Positions 1 through 10,632 of a stretch of 64,000 bases of DNA are shown piece by piece. The stretch covers positions 30,863 through 94,862 of the forward strand of contig CAJQRD010000072.1 of NCBI GenBank assembly GCA_905480605.1. Direction: 5' to 3'. Numbering within the stretch: the stretch's first letter is position 1; each line of letters begins with the position of its first letter. Position numbers and translations under genes: made by a program. The DNA comes from an uncultured Saprospiraceae bacterium. GTDB taxonomy: Bacteria; Bacteroidota; Bacteroidia; Chitinophagales; Saprospiraceae. The notes beneath the pieces are model-generated. The model was given only the letters and a program-made list of their open reading frames with translations, was not told the DNA's origin and searched no databases.

Positions 1-964
1 CTTCGTTGAACAATTTACCGATTGTAATTACAGATTCTGGCTTTAAAGTCCATACAGAGTTTAATCCCCTAATTGGAGCAGAGTGGTGAATTTGAACACC
101 CACATTTCCTGCGGGGTGCTTTCCACTAAACCATTCCTTTTGAACACCTGTAGCATCCATATAAGTAGAACTAGGTTTTTTATTACCTCTTCCGTCCATT
201 CCTAAATAAACTTTACCACTCGTCAATTGTCCAAGTACGTCAAGTCCTTTTTGGAAATGAGCACCATTGCCTTCAGCTATTAAGTTCAAATCTGTAGCTA
301 GTGGAGCTGAATTAAACGTTGAAATAAATATATTTTGAGGTATTGTTTCTGTATCAGCTACAATATCATAAGGTCTTTGGTTAATATGAGCCCAAACTCC
401 TGACTCTTGCAAAAAAGTAACCAGATCAGTCCGCTCCACATTCTCCAATGAAGGCAAATCGTATGATCTGTATTCTTGTTCTTTATCAGCCAAAATCACG
501 ACATGAGAAATTGATCTTTTAGCGCCTCTTCTAACTTCAATTACTTCACCACTGACCGGTGATACATATTTGATATTTGGATTAGCTTTATCAAAAAACA
601 ATTCGTCACCAGCTTTAACAATATCACCTTCAACGACAGTCATTTTTGGAATTGGTGCATTTCCTCTAAAGTCTCCAGGTTTTACAGCAAATCTTGTAAC
701 TCCTGTATGAAGCACATTGCTTCCCACAGAACCAGAAATTTTGATGTCATGTCCTTTTTTCAGTGCATGAAAGCTTTTAGGATCAACAAAAGAAGGTGCT
801 TTTTTCCCAAAGAGATCAGACATTGAAGGGACCAGACCTAAATTATTATTGATTGTGTCGATGCCTTCCTTTTGGGCTTCGATTTGAATTAGATTGTCAG
901 ATATCGAGAATACTGCTGCGAGTATTAGAATGACACCTACGACTAGTAAGGCTCCTATTAACAT
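1..964 (-). CDS. nqrA: Na+-translocating NADH:quinone reductase subunit A (partial, 3' end outside window)
   Basis: The reading frame opens at an ATG at 964 and runs off the left edge, so about 321 N-terminal residues are visible. From about residue 66 the sequence matches NqrA (HALKKGHDIKISG, then a lipoyl-like segment PKMTVVEGDIVKAGDELFFD and VSPVSGEVIEVRRGAKR). NqrA is the cytoplasmic-face subunit of the six-subunit Na+-pumping complex that oxidises NADH and reduces ubiquinone or menaquinone. The odd feature is an N-terminal extension: residues 1-22 are a single hydrophobic helix (MLIGALLVVGVILILAAVFS), followed by a polar linker, which would anchor a normally soluble-faced subunit. A second in-frame ATG at 823 (MSDLFGKKAPSF) would remove the helix. 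Further nqr genes would be expected to the left, outside the window. Identity is very sure; start choice is moderate. Confidence 0.93.
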   Translation of the reverse strand, partial: MLIGALLVVGVILILAAVFSISDNLIQIEAQKEGIDTINNNLGLVPSMSDLFGKKAPSFVDPKSFHALKKGHDIKISGSVGSNVLHTGVTRFAVKPGDFRGNAPIPKMTVVEGDIVKAGDELFFDKANPNIKYVSPVSGEVIEVRRGAKRSISHVVILADKEQEYRSYDLPSLENVERTDLVTFLQESGVWAHINQRPYDIVADTETIPQNIFISTFNSAPLATDLNLIAEGNGAHFQKGLDVLGQLTSGKVYLGMDGRGNKKPSSTYMDATGVQKEWFSGKHPAGNVGVQIHHSAPIRGLNSVWTLKPESVITIGKLFNE

Positions 965-1500
965 TTAAATTATATGTTTAATACGCGAAAAAACTAATAA
1001 ATTCAGAACTTTAGGTCCCGAAATTCACCGCAAATATAAAACACTTTATACATAACTTAAGTGAGGCAATAGGCATTTTATTGATTTTTCCTATTTAGAT
1101 ATCATCTAAATAAAGCTCGGGTAAATATGACGAAATCAATAAGGAATAAATATGGCTAGTAATGCTTGGTCCTTACATTAGAAAATATTTTCGCCCCAAA
1201 GCATTCTGAAAAATATCAATATATATAAATATCTGGTTATTAATTACTTAGAAAAATAATTAGTCTAGCGATCTTCCAAAGTCAAGCTCTTGAAGAGCTT
1301 AACTAAGTAAGGTTTAAAGCCCTAAGCCAAACGAAATCATTGAAGAAAAGCAACGCCAACTTAATGAATGTCAATTTTATATTAAATAAAGATTATTATT
1401 TAGCAAAATACGGATATTGATAATTGCAAACAAAAAAATAGCAATATAAGATATGTCTTCATCCAAAAAATAAAGTCGCACAGATAAAATCTTCAAAAAT
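965..1500. other. Intergenic region without recognisable gene
   Basis: This 536-base AT-rich stretch lies upstream of nqrA and downstream of the phosphoesterase-barrel gene. It contains the -7 box at 1031-1038 and a short inverted repeat at 1284-1300 (AAGCTC, five-base loop, GAGCTT). I find no ORF with coding character and no RNA gene. Confidence 0.5.
1031..1038 (-). promoter_or_regulatory. Putative Bacteroidota -7 box upstream of nqrA
   Basis: Read on the minus strand this is TATATTTG, a full match to the Bacteroidota -7 consensus TAnnTTTG. It lies 67 bases upstream of the nqrA ATG at 964. No convincing -33 TTTG element is seen at the usual spacing, so the call rests on the -7 box and its position. 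Confidence 0.4.
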
Positions 1501-4500
1501 CTAGAATGCAAAACCTAGTTTAATACTGAAGAGACCGCCTCCAGCTTTATTTTTTAAATAATAAAAAGAAATTGGAGCCACATCAAATGGACTGATAAAT
1601 AATCCACCACCGTATGATTGGTGCCAAATAGAACTTACTTCTCCAGTATTCCATACTCTAGCAATATCATATGCCCCTAAAATTCCAAAACTAAAAGGCA
1701 GTGCGCCCTTGGCAGTACCAATTTTGAGTCTAAGGTCATTGGCAACAGAGAATGAAGACCTTCCACCAAATCTATTGTTTCTAAATCCTCTGAGTCCATT
1801 ATCTAAACCGATATAGTTGGCTTGGGTAAAGTTAAAATCTCCAAAATTAATTCCTGTTAATATTTGTGTTGCTAGGACAAAGGGTTTGGGAATCCAAAGA
1901 AAATTATATAAAGTAAGTGACGCTTGCAAACTGGTAAAATTCTCTTTGCTACTTCCCAAGTCGTGATTATATGCAGGTATAATACTGAAGCTTACCCCTT
2001 TTGTTGGATATGCTAAATTGTCTATTTTTTCTAAATTATAAATGGCTTTGACACCCAAATAACTTTCAGTATCAAAATCAGACTCTTCTAATCCTGAATT
2101 TTCAAAAGATGAAACATATTTATTTTTATTTGAAAGCACATCAATATATCGGAAAAATGGTCCAACTCTTAACTTAGATATTTGGTTTTTATTAGACCAA
2201 GAAAGCGCAGGAAATATAAATACATCTGATCGTTCGTATCTAAAAAAATCAGGATCTAAATTGCTTATTCCCATATTGGTATTTGAAAGGCCAAAGAAAT
2301 TCTGAACATTATCAGGCAAATAAAAATAAGACTCCAATTCAACATCAGTTTTACCTACGACATCTACAAAATGATTGTTGTAGTCTATGGACAATACTGT
2401 ATTACGCGAGGCAAATCGAATATTAAAATCATGTTTAGCACTGTATGGACTTTTTCTGAAACCATATTTTTTGTATGAACTCATATAGCCTAATGTCAAA
2501 CCATTATCTACATCATAACTAAAGAATGGAACACCAATATTTGCGTTATAGTAAAACTCTTTTCGGTTGTATTCATTTACTATGTAATCATCAGATCTTT
2601 TATCAATTACTCCTTTTAAAAGTTTCATATTAGGGTCATCTAAGTCATCATAAACAAAGTATCTGTTTGTGAATTTCTGACCTTTTTCACTATCAAGCAT
2701 CTTGTCTTTCCCCTTGCCTCCAATGACGCGTACTTTTAATTTTTTAGCATTCCTTTTGGGATTACTTTTTATTATAAATGAATCATTGTCTTCTAATCCA
2801 TATAATCGAATTTCTTTGGTTTCGTTTGGCCAAAATTTTCTGTAATAAATTGTATCACCATGCTCCTCATCTTCTCTTTGTATAACAATCACATCTGTAC
2901 TACCATCCTCATTTTCCAAGACACTAAACACTTCTTTTTCTTCTGTTCCAATTACATCAACATATTTGGATAAAAATTTATAATAAGACTTTGCCCATTC
3001 CGGCAGTTGAGACCTACGATTTTCCAAGTAAGATCTATATTCCTCACCCCTTATTTCTTTAATGGGGTCAGGCAATTGATTTACAGACTTGGAAATAGCA
3101 TCATCTGTCAAATTAGACTGCAATTCTTCACCTATTTTAATCCAGTCACTTTGTTCCAATTCATTCAGGTAGCTTCTGTCAAAGTGCCTTGCATTGTATG
3201 CTAAGTAATTTAAATTCTTTATGTCGTTTTCAAAGGTTTGAAACTTCCTCAACTCTGGACTTAACAACTTAGCCACCATTGGAATCAAACCAGAATATTT
3301 AAAAAACGCTTGATCGCGATCCCTTGGTATTGGTTCGTAATAGGTATGCCATTTACTATTGGAATCATTAGCTTTTTGCTTAAAACTTGCCCATCGCCAT
3401 TGATCATCATGTCGGTCCCAATCTCCTAAATAAAAGTCGAGCAATCGAGACTTTAGTACTTGTTCTTGACGAATAGTATGCCCATGTTTAGTGCGTAAGT
3501 TGGACAACATATCTGTGAAGGAAATTATCTTTTTACTGTTACCAAATGATTCATTGTCCTTTTGGTTTCCAGAAGGCCGTTCTTCAAATAAATAGAGTTG
3601 ATTTCCAAAGTCCTCATTGTAGGACCCAAGCAAAGGTTGATTAGGCAAATAAACCAATTCTGGATTGGTATGATAAACACCAATCGCATCAGCTAAAGGA
3701 GGAATCATCAAAGCCGCATAAGGTTGTGAAGCAGAAATTTGATCCTGAAATACATCTTCTATAACTGTATTTTGAAAAGCACTAGGAACAATTTTGGAAA
3801 CCATCTTTTCAATAGACCGCAGGACAAATTGTTTCTTGTCTTTATTCTTGAGTCGAATTGAAAGGCTACTCATCCCCCCACCTATTTTCATTGGTTTCAA
3901 CCCACCTAATTCATTCATCAAATCCATTGACCTAAATGATACATCTGTGGACCAATCCTTTCTGTACAAATTACCAAAAAATGATCTGTGAAAAGCACCT
4001 TTATTATACTTGGTAGAAGCAGGTACTATCATGTTTTCAACTACAATTTCTGAACTTTCCTTTTTCTTGCCAAAACTGGGAGAAGCTTCAACAATAACTT
4101 CATTGAATTTTTCAAACTCTACACCGTTTTCTATAGTATAGTATTTCAACAAAACGACATCATTTTTATAGTATTCTAATTTTGCATATCCTTTGGATTC
4201 ATCAGAGAAGATGGCATCTGTTTTTTTAGGCAATTTATCTGATTTTGAACCTGACCCACTTTTTACGAAGTGATTTTGATGTTCAAAAAAGTACTGAAGA
4301 TTATGTTCATGACCAGAAGCCAAAATAACATTTTTTCGACCATACAACAATTCAATTATATCTTCTCGTAACTCTTGATAAAGTGGATGAGCCATGTCTT
4401 GTCGATCCCCAAAGGTTGACCTGAAAAATGGATACAATGAACCAAGACCTGGAAGTGGCAACAATAATTTTTTATTCAATTCAGCCAATGGAAAAATATG

Positions 4501-5196
4501 TTGTTTCAAAGTAAAATGCCCATTGTGACTTCCATCAGAATAAATCGGATGATGTAATGCTATAATAATTTTCTTATCATCATTTTCATCCAAATGGTAT
4601 CTTAATTCTTCAATGACATCATCAAAGTTTTTGTTTTTACACTTTGTATTTTCACCATCTTCATCATCATGTGGATGAAGCCACCATTGGCTGTCCATGG
4701 CCAATAAAATGATATCTTTTCCCAATTTCTTTTTTGTAGGACCTGGACATCCATGATCAGGTATTAAAACATCTCCCCTATCCAGAAAAAATTCGACATA
4801 TTCTTCTTGTGCCTTTATATAATGTATTCCATCAGGCTTAGCATCATTCCAATCGTGATTTCCAGGAATGAAATATATTTCACCCTTAAATTCATTGACC
4901 GTATTCAATTGAACCAAAAGTTTTTGTTCAGCTAATTTCCTAGCAGATTTAGTGCTCATTTCTTTTGGAGGCAAGCCATTGTGGTAGACATTGTCACCAA
5001 GAAATACAATAGCAGAGTTTGAAGATTCTTTGTTTAGTCTCTTACCAAGATTTGTAAATACCTCATCTGGTGAATCCAAACTTGGTGCCCCAGCATCACC
5101 TATGAGGTAGACACTGTATTCAGGTTCTTCTTGCCCAAAGATAGAGGGAGATACACAAAACATAAGAAGTAGAGAAATCTGGAACTGCTTCAACAT
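1501..5196 (-). CDS. Metallophosphoesterase fused to a BamA/TamA-type outer-membrane barrel
   Basis: A signal peptide (residues 1-21, ending SIFG-Q) is followed by a calcineurin-like phosphoesterase domain with its metal motifs in order: GDAG (33-36), GDN (67-69), GNHDW (112-116), HHPIYS (215-220) and GHEHN (295-299). A long middle region follows, and about residues 900-1231 resemble the Omp85/surface-antigen barrel, including AYPTKGVSFS and a closing KLGFAF with terminal Phe. The product should be an outer-membrane-anchored phosphohydrolase; the substrate cannot be told. Such fusions are known in Bacteroidota. It is monocistronic here, with the giant secreted protein upstream on the same strand separated by a terminator. 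The start is the only ATG before the signal peptide. Domain calls are confident; orientation of the enzyme relative to the membrane is inference. Confidence 0.85.
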   Translation of the reverse strand: MLKQFQISLLLMFCVSPSIFGQEEPEYSVYLIGDAGAPSLDSPDEVFTNLGKRLNKESSNSAIVFLGDNVYHNGLPPKEMSTKSARKLAEQKLLVQLNTVNEFKGEIYFIPGNHDWNDAKPDGIHYIKAQEEYVEFFLDRGDVLIPDHGCPGPTKKKLGKDIILLAMDSQWWLHPHDDEDGENTKCKNKNFDDVIEELRYHLDENDDKKIIIALHHPIYSDGSHNGHFTLKQHIFPLAELNKKLLLPLPGLGSLYPFFRSTFGDRQDMAHPLYQELREDIIELLYGRKNVILASGHEHNLQYFFEHQNHFVKSGSGSKSDKLPKKTDAIFSDESKGYAKLEYYKNDVVLLKYYTIENGVEFEKFNEVIVEASPSFGKKKESSEIVVENMIVPASTKYNKGAFHRSFFGNLYRKDWSTDVSFRSMDLMNELGGLKPMKIGGGMSSLSIRLKNKDKKQFVLRSIEKMVSKIVPSAFQNTVIEDVFQDQISASQPYAALMIPPLADAIGVYHTNPELVYLPNQPLLGSYNEDFGNQLYLFEERPSGNQKDNESFGNSKKIISFTDMLSNLRTKHGHTIRQEQVLKSRLLDFYLGDWDRHDDQWRWASFKQKANDSNSKWHTYYEPIPRDRDQAFFKYSGLIPMVAKLLSPELRKFQTFENDIKNLNYLAYNARHFDRSYLNELEQSDWIKIGEELQSNLTDDAISKSVNQLPDPIKEIRGEEYRSYLENRRSQLPEWAKSYYKFLSKYVDVIGTEEKEVFSVLENEDGSTDVIVIQREDEEHGDTIYYRKFWPNETKEIRLYGLEDNDSFIIKSNPKRNAKKLKVRVIGGKGKDKMLDSEKGQKFTNRYFVYDDLDDPNMKLLKGVIDKRSDDYIVNEYNRKEFYYNANIGVPFFSYDVDNGLTLGYMSSYKKYGFRKSPYSAKHDFNIRFASRNTVLSIDYNNHFVDVVGKTDVELESYFYLPDNVQNFFGLSNTNMGISNLDPDFFRYERSDVFIFPALSWSNKNQISKLRVGPFFRYIDVLSNKNKYVSSFENSGLEESDFDTESYLGVKAIYNLEKIDNLAYPTKGVSFSIIPAYNHDLGSSKENFTSLQASLTLYNFLWIPKPFVLATQILTGINFGDFNFTQANYIGLDNGLRGFRNNRFGGRSSFSVANDLRLKIGTAKGALPFSFGILGAYDIARVWNTGEVSSIWHQSYGGGLFISPFDVAPISFYYLKNKAGGGLFSIKLGFAF

Positions 5197-5328
5197 TTAT
5201 AAAATAGTTTTCATTAATTATAAAGTTAACTATTTTAAATAGAAGTAATTTAAAAAACATAATACTAATGCTCTTCTATGACAAAGGATTATAAAATAAA
5301 TTTCAAATCCTTAATAAATGAAGAAAAC

Positions 5329-5367
5329 AAAAAAAGCCACACAACTTTCGCTGCGTGGCTATTTTTT
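5329..5367 (-). terminator. Rho-independent terminator of the giant secreted protein gene
   Basis: On the minus strand, 22 bases past the stop codon of the 1747-residue gene, an 11-bp stem (5335-5360, two G-T wobbles) with a GAAA tetraloop is followed by a run of seven Ts. A-rich sequence on the other side makes it potentially bidirectional. Confidence 0.85.
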
Positions 5368-5388
5368 AGAGAAAGAACAAATTCTCTA

Positions 5389-8300
5389 CTAACGTATCTG
5401 TATCATTTTCTTACTTGCAGTACCTGAGTCTGTTTCTATTTTGTAGTACATAACTCCAGTTACATTTATTTCGTTTCTTGTCAAGTTGATCGTATGGTTT
5501 CCAGCCTGGTAACTATCTGATTTTCTTAAGATTTCTCTTCCATTTACATCATATACAGTAAAGATTACTTTTGATGTTGAAGGAATTGAAAATCTTACGT
5601 CAGTAGCTTCTAAGAATGGATTCGGTACATTTTGGTAAAGAACCAATTCCGTAGCTTCATTGCCTCTAAAAGCCAAGTCAACATTCATAACCTCTAATTC
5701 ACTATTGTATGCCTCTGCTTTAGTAACTGAAGAACTCATACTAATTGTTTGACTCAATTGAGTTGTGCTATTCACATCAAACTCTAAGTTGAATAAAACT
5801 GTTTGTGCATCATAAGTTACTGCGTTCAATGCATTCCAAGAAATACTCAAATCACTGTTTGTTGAGCTTAAGGCCACATTCTCATTGCTCATGTCTAAAG
5901 CTCCAGAAGTCACACCAACAAATGTTAATGCAGATGCATCAAAGTTGATAGTATTTTGGAATCCAATGACCTCAATCATATCTTTAGCATATACTGGTAC
6001 CGTTATAACTTCACCTTGTGTCAATGGTGCTTCGTCTATTTCCAAAGTCAATAATGTTTGACCTCTAGATTCTATCTCTGTTGAATTGCCTTTTGCACTT
6101 AGTACAGCTGATAAATTCACATCACCAATTTTCACACCCATGAAGTTTTGATCATTCATATCACTTGTCAAGCTAAATATTTCAACTGACTCTTCATATG
6201 GGAATGGTTTGAATGCATCTGTAAATGGTTGATTTTGTATTGGGAATCTCCAAGATAATTGTCCATTAGGAAACTCATTTGAAACACCTAGTATTAACTT
6301 TCTCAATGTCAATAAATCAATCGCTGTTACCGTACCACTATTGTCAGCATCTGCTGCAATTATCTTGTAAGGCGAATCCAATGTAGCCAATCCTAATACA
6401 TGTCTTTGTATTAATACCAAGTCCAAAGTAGATACACCATTTAATACTTGGTCATCCATTGAGGCTTTTAATACATAATTACCACTTGTTACCGAATTAA
6501 AGGCATAATTACCACTTGCATCAGTCATAGAGAAGTTATTAAACTCAGAAGCAACATTATCAAAGTCTACTCTTACGCTTTCTAACATATTAGCCGTCAA
6601 GGTCTGTACATTACCTGCTACTTTTGATCCATTTATTACATCTGTACAAAGGTCAGCTGAATTATCTTGTAACAACAGAGTAACTATACAGAAATCTGTG
6701 TTTCCATATTCATCTTCAAAGTATACTTCTAAGCTAATTCGCTGAGAAACACCATCTGGAATATCATTACAATCAAAGTCCAAAGACTGTACCTTTTGTG
6801 TGCCATTCAAGAAGTATACTTGTACTTCATTGAAGTTGTTACACGCTGCATTACCAGTATAGTTATCAAATCCACCAAGGTCGAAATCACTTGCCCAAAT
6901 AGAAGCAGAACCGTCAGTATTCATCGTTGCAGTTACTACAGTACCTAAGCAATATGGCGTTGGTGCTTTCGTATCATTGATGATTACTCTTGTTTGTCTC
7001 TCAATTGTATTTTGACAATGATCTTCAGCATACCAAGTGATAATACTCGTTCCAAATGGATAAGCACCATTTGCGTCATCACTGTTAATTAGATTGGTTG
7101 AAGTACCATCAGCATAATCAATTTTGTATGAATAAGTAACCTGTTGATTAGGGAACATATCTGTACAGTCATCAAAAATATTAGCCACTAAAGCTGTCGT
7201 ATCCGTTTGTGTCAAACAAGTTGTCGTCCCTGATCCCATTGTGAATGTAGGAACTACATCAATTGTAGGAGGGACAGTATCATCAATTCTAATAATCTGA
7301 GTATGTGTTCTACTTCCTTGAGCCAATGAAGTCTGATCAACTATACACCAATCAATTACTGTCCAAGTTCTCAATATTTTCAAACAAGCATCTTCAACTT
7401 CTGGGAAAATAACATCATCCCATCCTATCGCCACATCATTACAAGCTCCTGTATTCCATCTGATGTGATCCACACCTTGATTCGCTGCTAAATTTTGAGG
7501 CTCTAAACCATCTATATTAGTACACTCAGTAATATAAGCATCTACAGGCCATCTTGTTACTTGGAATGTTGATGGATTGTTAACAGATGAATTCTCAAAT
7601 CTGAAAGTCTGATTAAAAGTCTGAATTAATTCATTACATTGATCTCTTACTTCATATCTAACGCTTCTTGATCCTGTTCCACATCCTGTAAATTCAAATG
7701 GCTCCAAAGCTGCAGGTAAATTAACAACAGTAACATTTAAGTTTATCATACCATTAGGATCAGAAACATATGCACAGTTATCAACCCAAGCAAACTCAGT
7801 TCTAGACTGTTCAATAATAGATGACAAATCTACAGGTGCATCACCACAATCGAAAGTATATAGACTTTGTGGGACTGAAACATTCATTGCTGGTAAATTA
7901 TCTTGCAACTCGACTTCAACTATACATGTATTTGAATTGCCTGCTTCATCAGTTACTCGTAAAACCACCATTCTGTTTTCCAATTGACATGTACAACAGA
8001 ATAATAATGAATCTTGAAAAGAACCGCCTGATAATTCTCTAATTTTAAAATCATTTACACCACAATTATCCCAACTCCCATTATCCAAAGACGCTGCAGG
8101 TAAAAGTCCGCAACCTTGCTCCCCAATTGAAACTACTGTAAACTCAATACATACCGGATTAGGATCGATAGTATCTTCTACATCCACCTCAGTGAAACAT
8201 TCTCCAGTATTTCCACACTCATCAGTTGCTACAAATTTAATCCACGTACGTTTTCCAATAGGTAGATTTCTTATTGTTGCTGCAACTCCCGTACTAGAAG

Positions 8301-10632
8301 CATTATTTACTTGTACACCATTAGCATCAACTACATTGTTCTGGACATAAGTACCATTTAAAGGTGCTTCATTTGGATCATCATCATCGTCAAGTAGATA
8401 ATAAACTTCAACAGTTAGAACATCATCACAAGCATTATCAAATACAAGTGGATAAACAACAGTCCAGTTACCATCACAAGTGTAAGGATTCGAACCAACT
8501 ATATATGAATTAGTACTCATATCGTAACCGATTGCATCGGCATCAGATTGAGTTATATTATCAGGAACACATGAGAAAACAATTGGTTGGTCATCAACGA
8601 CTTTGATAGTTTGTTCGTATTGAACAATATCACCAGTACACCAATCAAGTACTGACCATGTTCTTAAAGTTTTCTTTGACACAGGACCACAAATATCGAA
8701 TGTCAAATCAGAACTTGTTACTTGAAAGTTTCCACACAAATCACCAAATGGCACACTCGGCTGACCAGTCAAAGACGGCAATGGAACACCATTCACATTT
8801 AATTGAGAAGCATTTAATTCATCACAATTTAAAACCGCTTGATCTAAATTATCATAACTTTTTGGCCATATAATATCATCCAAAGTCCATTGCTTTAAGT
8901 TAATTTGCTGCATACAAGAGCTAGATAAGCCTGAAGCTTCATTGGTAACAACCCATGTTCTTTGAATTATTTCCCAATATCCATTGTCACAATTTGCACC
9001 TATTTGAACATCAGAACTTTGAACATTTTGACCATTAGAACATCCTGCACTCTGAACTACATCAGCTATACCAATCAAGTTACCTTCAGTTGTTTTAACT
9101 TGAAGATCAGCTTCAATAATATTTATTTCAGATTCACCATTATTGGTCACTCTCAATAACCAAGTTGTATTTCCAGAGTCATTTGCGGGTTGGTTATACA
9201 AGCCAGAAAAACTTTGCTTTGGTCTAAAACTACCTATAAAGGCATTTTGAGTTTCTCTACAATGTACATCAGATCCAAACATTGAATATGCCAGTTCACC
9301 ATTATTAGATAAACAAACATTGATGTTGTTTCCTCCACAAGAAGAACTAAACTCACCTAAATCCAATAGCAATAATGTGTCACCAGATGGAGCTGTTAAG
9401 TGTAAGTTTAGACCACCGATACTGTCTACATCAGCTTCAAAATTAAGCACGATATCATTTATATTACCAGCGATATCTGGCAATTCTAAAGGAAATGAAA
9501 CTGGAATTCCATCATTAGCAACAGGGTTTCCTATGTCGCCTTCTAATACTCTATCTCTGTCAAAACCTCTAATAGCACTACCTGGAGCAATTGATCCTAT
9601 TTCAGAACAAAACATTTCAACATCTGAACAATCAGATAAAATTGGCACTGATTTGTCCTCAGCTAATATTTGTCCCCAACAACTTAAGCCTGTTTGACCT
9701 GTAATTGTTACAGTATACAAACCAGGAGCATCTAATGTCAACTCACCAATTCCGCCATCGCTTTCGCCAGTATCATTGTTGTAAACATCAATACCAAATA
9801 AGTTAAAGCAGTAATCTCCTAGAAGAATCATATCTGGAGAAACCAAAGCTTCACAATTATTATTCAATGTCAAGTTGATTAAATCATTACAAGCCAAATT
9901 GTTTCTGCTTTCAATAACTTCTACATCAATTATACATTGACCAACAATACCAGATGCAGCTGACCTTAAATCAATTGTTAATGTGTGAAATCCAAATGGT
10001 ATTGTATCATAAAGAATACCATCACCATAAGTAGCGCCTATCGCACTGTTAGCGATATCTCTACCTATAGTAGGGTAATTTTCGGCATCAAATTCAACTC
10101 CTGTGTCTAACCTGAATGTCAAATCCCAAGTATACGCTGATCCCGTACAATTTACAGCATCAATTTCAAAACCATTGAAATCCAATGACTTCAAACAGTT
10201 GTCATCGAGTGTATTTGGTGTCACTGTAATCTTAGATGGACATTCCCAATCAAATGTTGGATCTACCGTAATGGTGATTGTGTCAGAAGCCGTTTCACCA
10301 GAGGCAAAAGTAGCTGTAACCATATAGTCACCATCTAATAGAACATCATTAAAAATTAATTCAGGATTTCTTTCAGTAGAAGTCCAAGAATTAGGTCCAG
10401 CCCAGTTCCAAATAATATTAGAACCAGAAACTACAGTTGCGCCATCCATCGCAGTTGCTGTAAACACGACTTCAGTAGTCTCTTGTTCTGCACAATATTG
10501 GGTTCCATTAACTGGAGTATCAATAGTTACAGAAACTTGAGCTGCCAAATTCATGGTTGTGAAGAAACAAAAAGCCATGATAAGGCCAGTTTGCATTTTT
10601 TTCTTCATGCTTGAGTTAAAAAAGTTTCTCAT
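5389..10632 (-). CDS. Giant T9SS-secreted multidomain surface protein with P-domain, cohesin-like and dockerin-like modules
   Basis: The 1747-residue product starts with a signal peptide (cleavage near LAAQ, residue 32) and ends with a T9SS type A sorting domain (about 1660-1747: LVLYQNVPNPF, VYDVNGRE, KKMIQIR). Between them are a proprotein-convertase P-domain-like segment (roughly 340-500), many Cys-containing HYR/Ig-like repeats (each with a pattern such as VDDQPIVFSC or DDTVPP), a dockerin-like segment (about 1385-1445, second calcium loop DADNSGTVTAIDLLTLRKL) and a cohesin-like domain (about 1520-1655, GFQNTINFDASALTFVGV). It would be exported by the T9SS encoded at 32-40 kb and attached to the cell surface, probably as an adhesin or scaffold. 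M9 is an alternative start with a tighter signal peptide. The family type is sure; the biological role is unknown. Confidence 0.88.
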   Translation of the reverse strand: MRNFFNSSMKKKMQTGLIMAFCFFTTMNLAAQVSVTIDTPVNGTQYCAEQETTEVVFTATAMDGATVVSGSNIIWNWAGPNSWTSTERNPELIFNDVLLDGDYMVTATFASGETASDTITITVDPTFDWECPSKITVTPNTLDDNCLKSLDFNGFEIDAVNCTGSAYTWDLTFRLDTGVEFDAENYPTIGRDIANSAIGATYGDGILYDTIPFGFHTLTIDLRSAASGIVGQCIIDVEVIESRNNLACNDLINLTLNNNCEALVSPDMILLGDYCFNLFGIDVYNNDTGESDGGIGELTLDAPGLYTVTITGQTGLSCWGQILAEDKSVPILSDCSDVEMFCSEIGSIAPGSAIRGFDRDRVLEGDIGNPVANDGIPVSFPLELPDIAGNINDIVLNFEADVDSIGGLNLHLTAPSGDTLLLLDLGEFSSSCGGNNINVCLSNNGELAYSMFGSDVHCRETQNAFIGSFRPKQSFSGLYNQPANDSGNTTWLLRVTNNGESEINIIEADLQVKTTEGNLIGIADVVQSAGCSNGQNVQSSDVQIGANCDNGYWEIIQRTWVVTNEASGLSSSCMQQINLKQWTLDDIIWPKSYDNLDQAVLNCDELNASQLNVNGVPLPSLTGQPSVPFGDLCGNFQVTSSDLTFDICGPVSKKTLRTWSVLDWCTGDIVQYEQTIKVVDDQPIVFSCVPDNITQSDADAIGYDMSTNSYIVGSNPYTCDGNWTVVYPLVFDNACDDVLTVEVYYLLDDDDDPNEAPLNGTYVQNNVVDANGVQVNNASSTGVAATIRNLPIGKRTWIKFVATDECGNTGECFTEVDVEDTIDPNPVCIEFTVVSIGEQGCGLLPAASLDNGSWDNCGVNDFKIRELSGGSFQDSLLFCCTCQLENRMVVLRVTDEAGNSNTCIVEVELQDNLPAMNVSVPQSLYTFDCGDAPVDLSSIIEQSRTEFAWVDNCAYVSDPNGMINLNVTVVNLPAALEPFEFTGCGTGSRSVRYEVRDQCNELIQTFNQTFRFENSSVNNPSTFQVTRWPVDAYITECTNIDGLEPQNLAANQGVDHIRWNTGACNDVAIGWDDVIFPEVEDACLKILRTWTVIDWCIVDQTSLAQGSRTHTQIIRIDDTVPPTIDVVPTFTMGSGTTTCLTQTDTTALVANIFDDCTDMFPNQQVTYSYKIDYADGTSTNLINSDDANGAYPFGTSIITWYAEDHCQNTIERQTRVIINDTKAPTPYCLGTVVTATMNTDGSASIWASDFDLGGFDNYTGNAACNNFNEVQVYFLNGTQKVQSLDFDCNDIPDGVSQRISLEVYFEDEYGNTDFCIVTLLLQDNSADLCTDVINGSKVAGNVQTLTANMLESVRVDFDNVASEFNNFSMTDASGNYAFNSVTSGNYVLKASMDDQVLNGVSTLDLVLIQRHVLGLATLDSPYKIIAADADNSGTVTAIDLLTLRKLILGVSNEFPNGQLSWRFPIQNQPFTDAFKPFPYEESVEIFSLTSDMNDQNFMGVKIGDVNLSAVLSAKGNSTEIESRGQTLLTLEIDEAPLTQGEVITVPVYAKDMIEVIGFQNTINFDASALTFVGVTSGALDMSNENVALSSTNSDLSISWNALNAVTYDAQTVLFNLEFDVNSTTQLSQTISMSSSVTKAEAYNSELEVMNVDLAFRGNEATELVLYQNVPNPFLEATDVRFSIPSTSKVIFTVYDVNGREILRKSDSYQAGNHTINLTRNEINVTGVMYYKIETDSGTASKKMIQIR

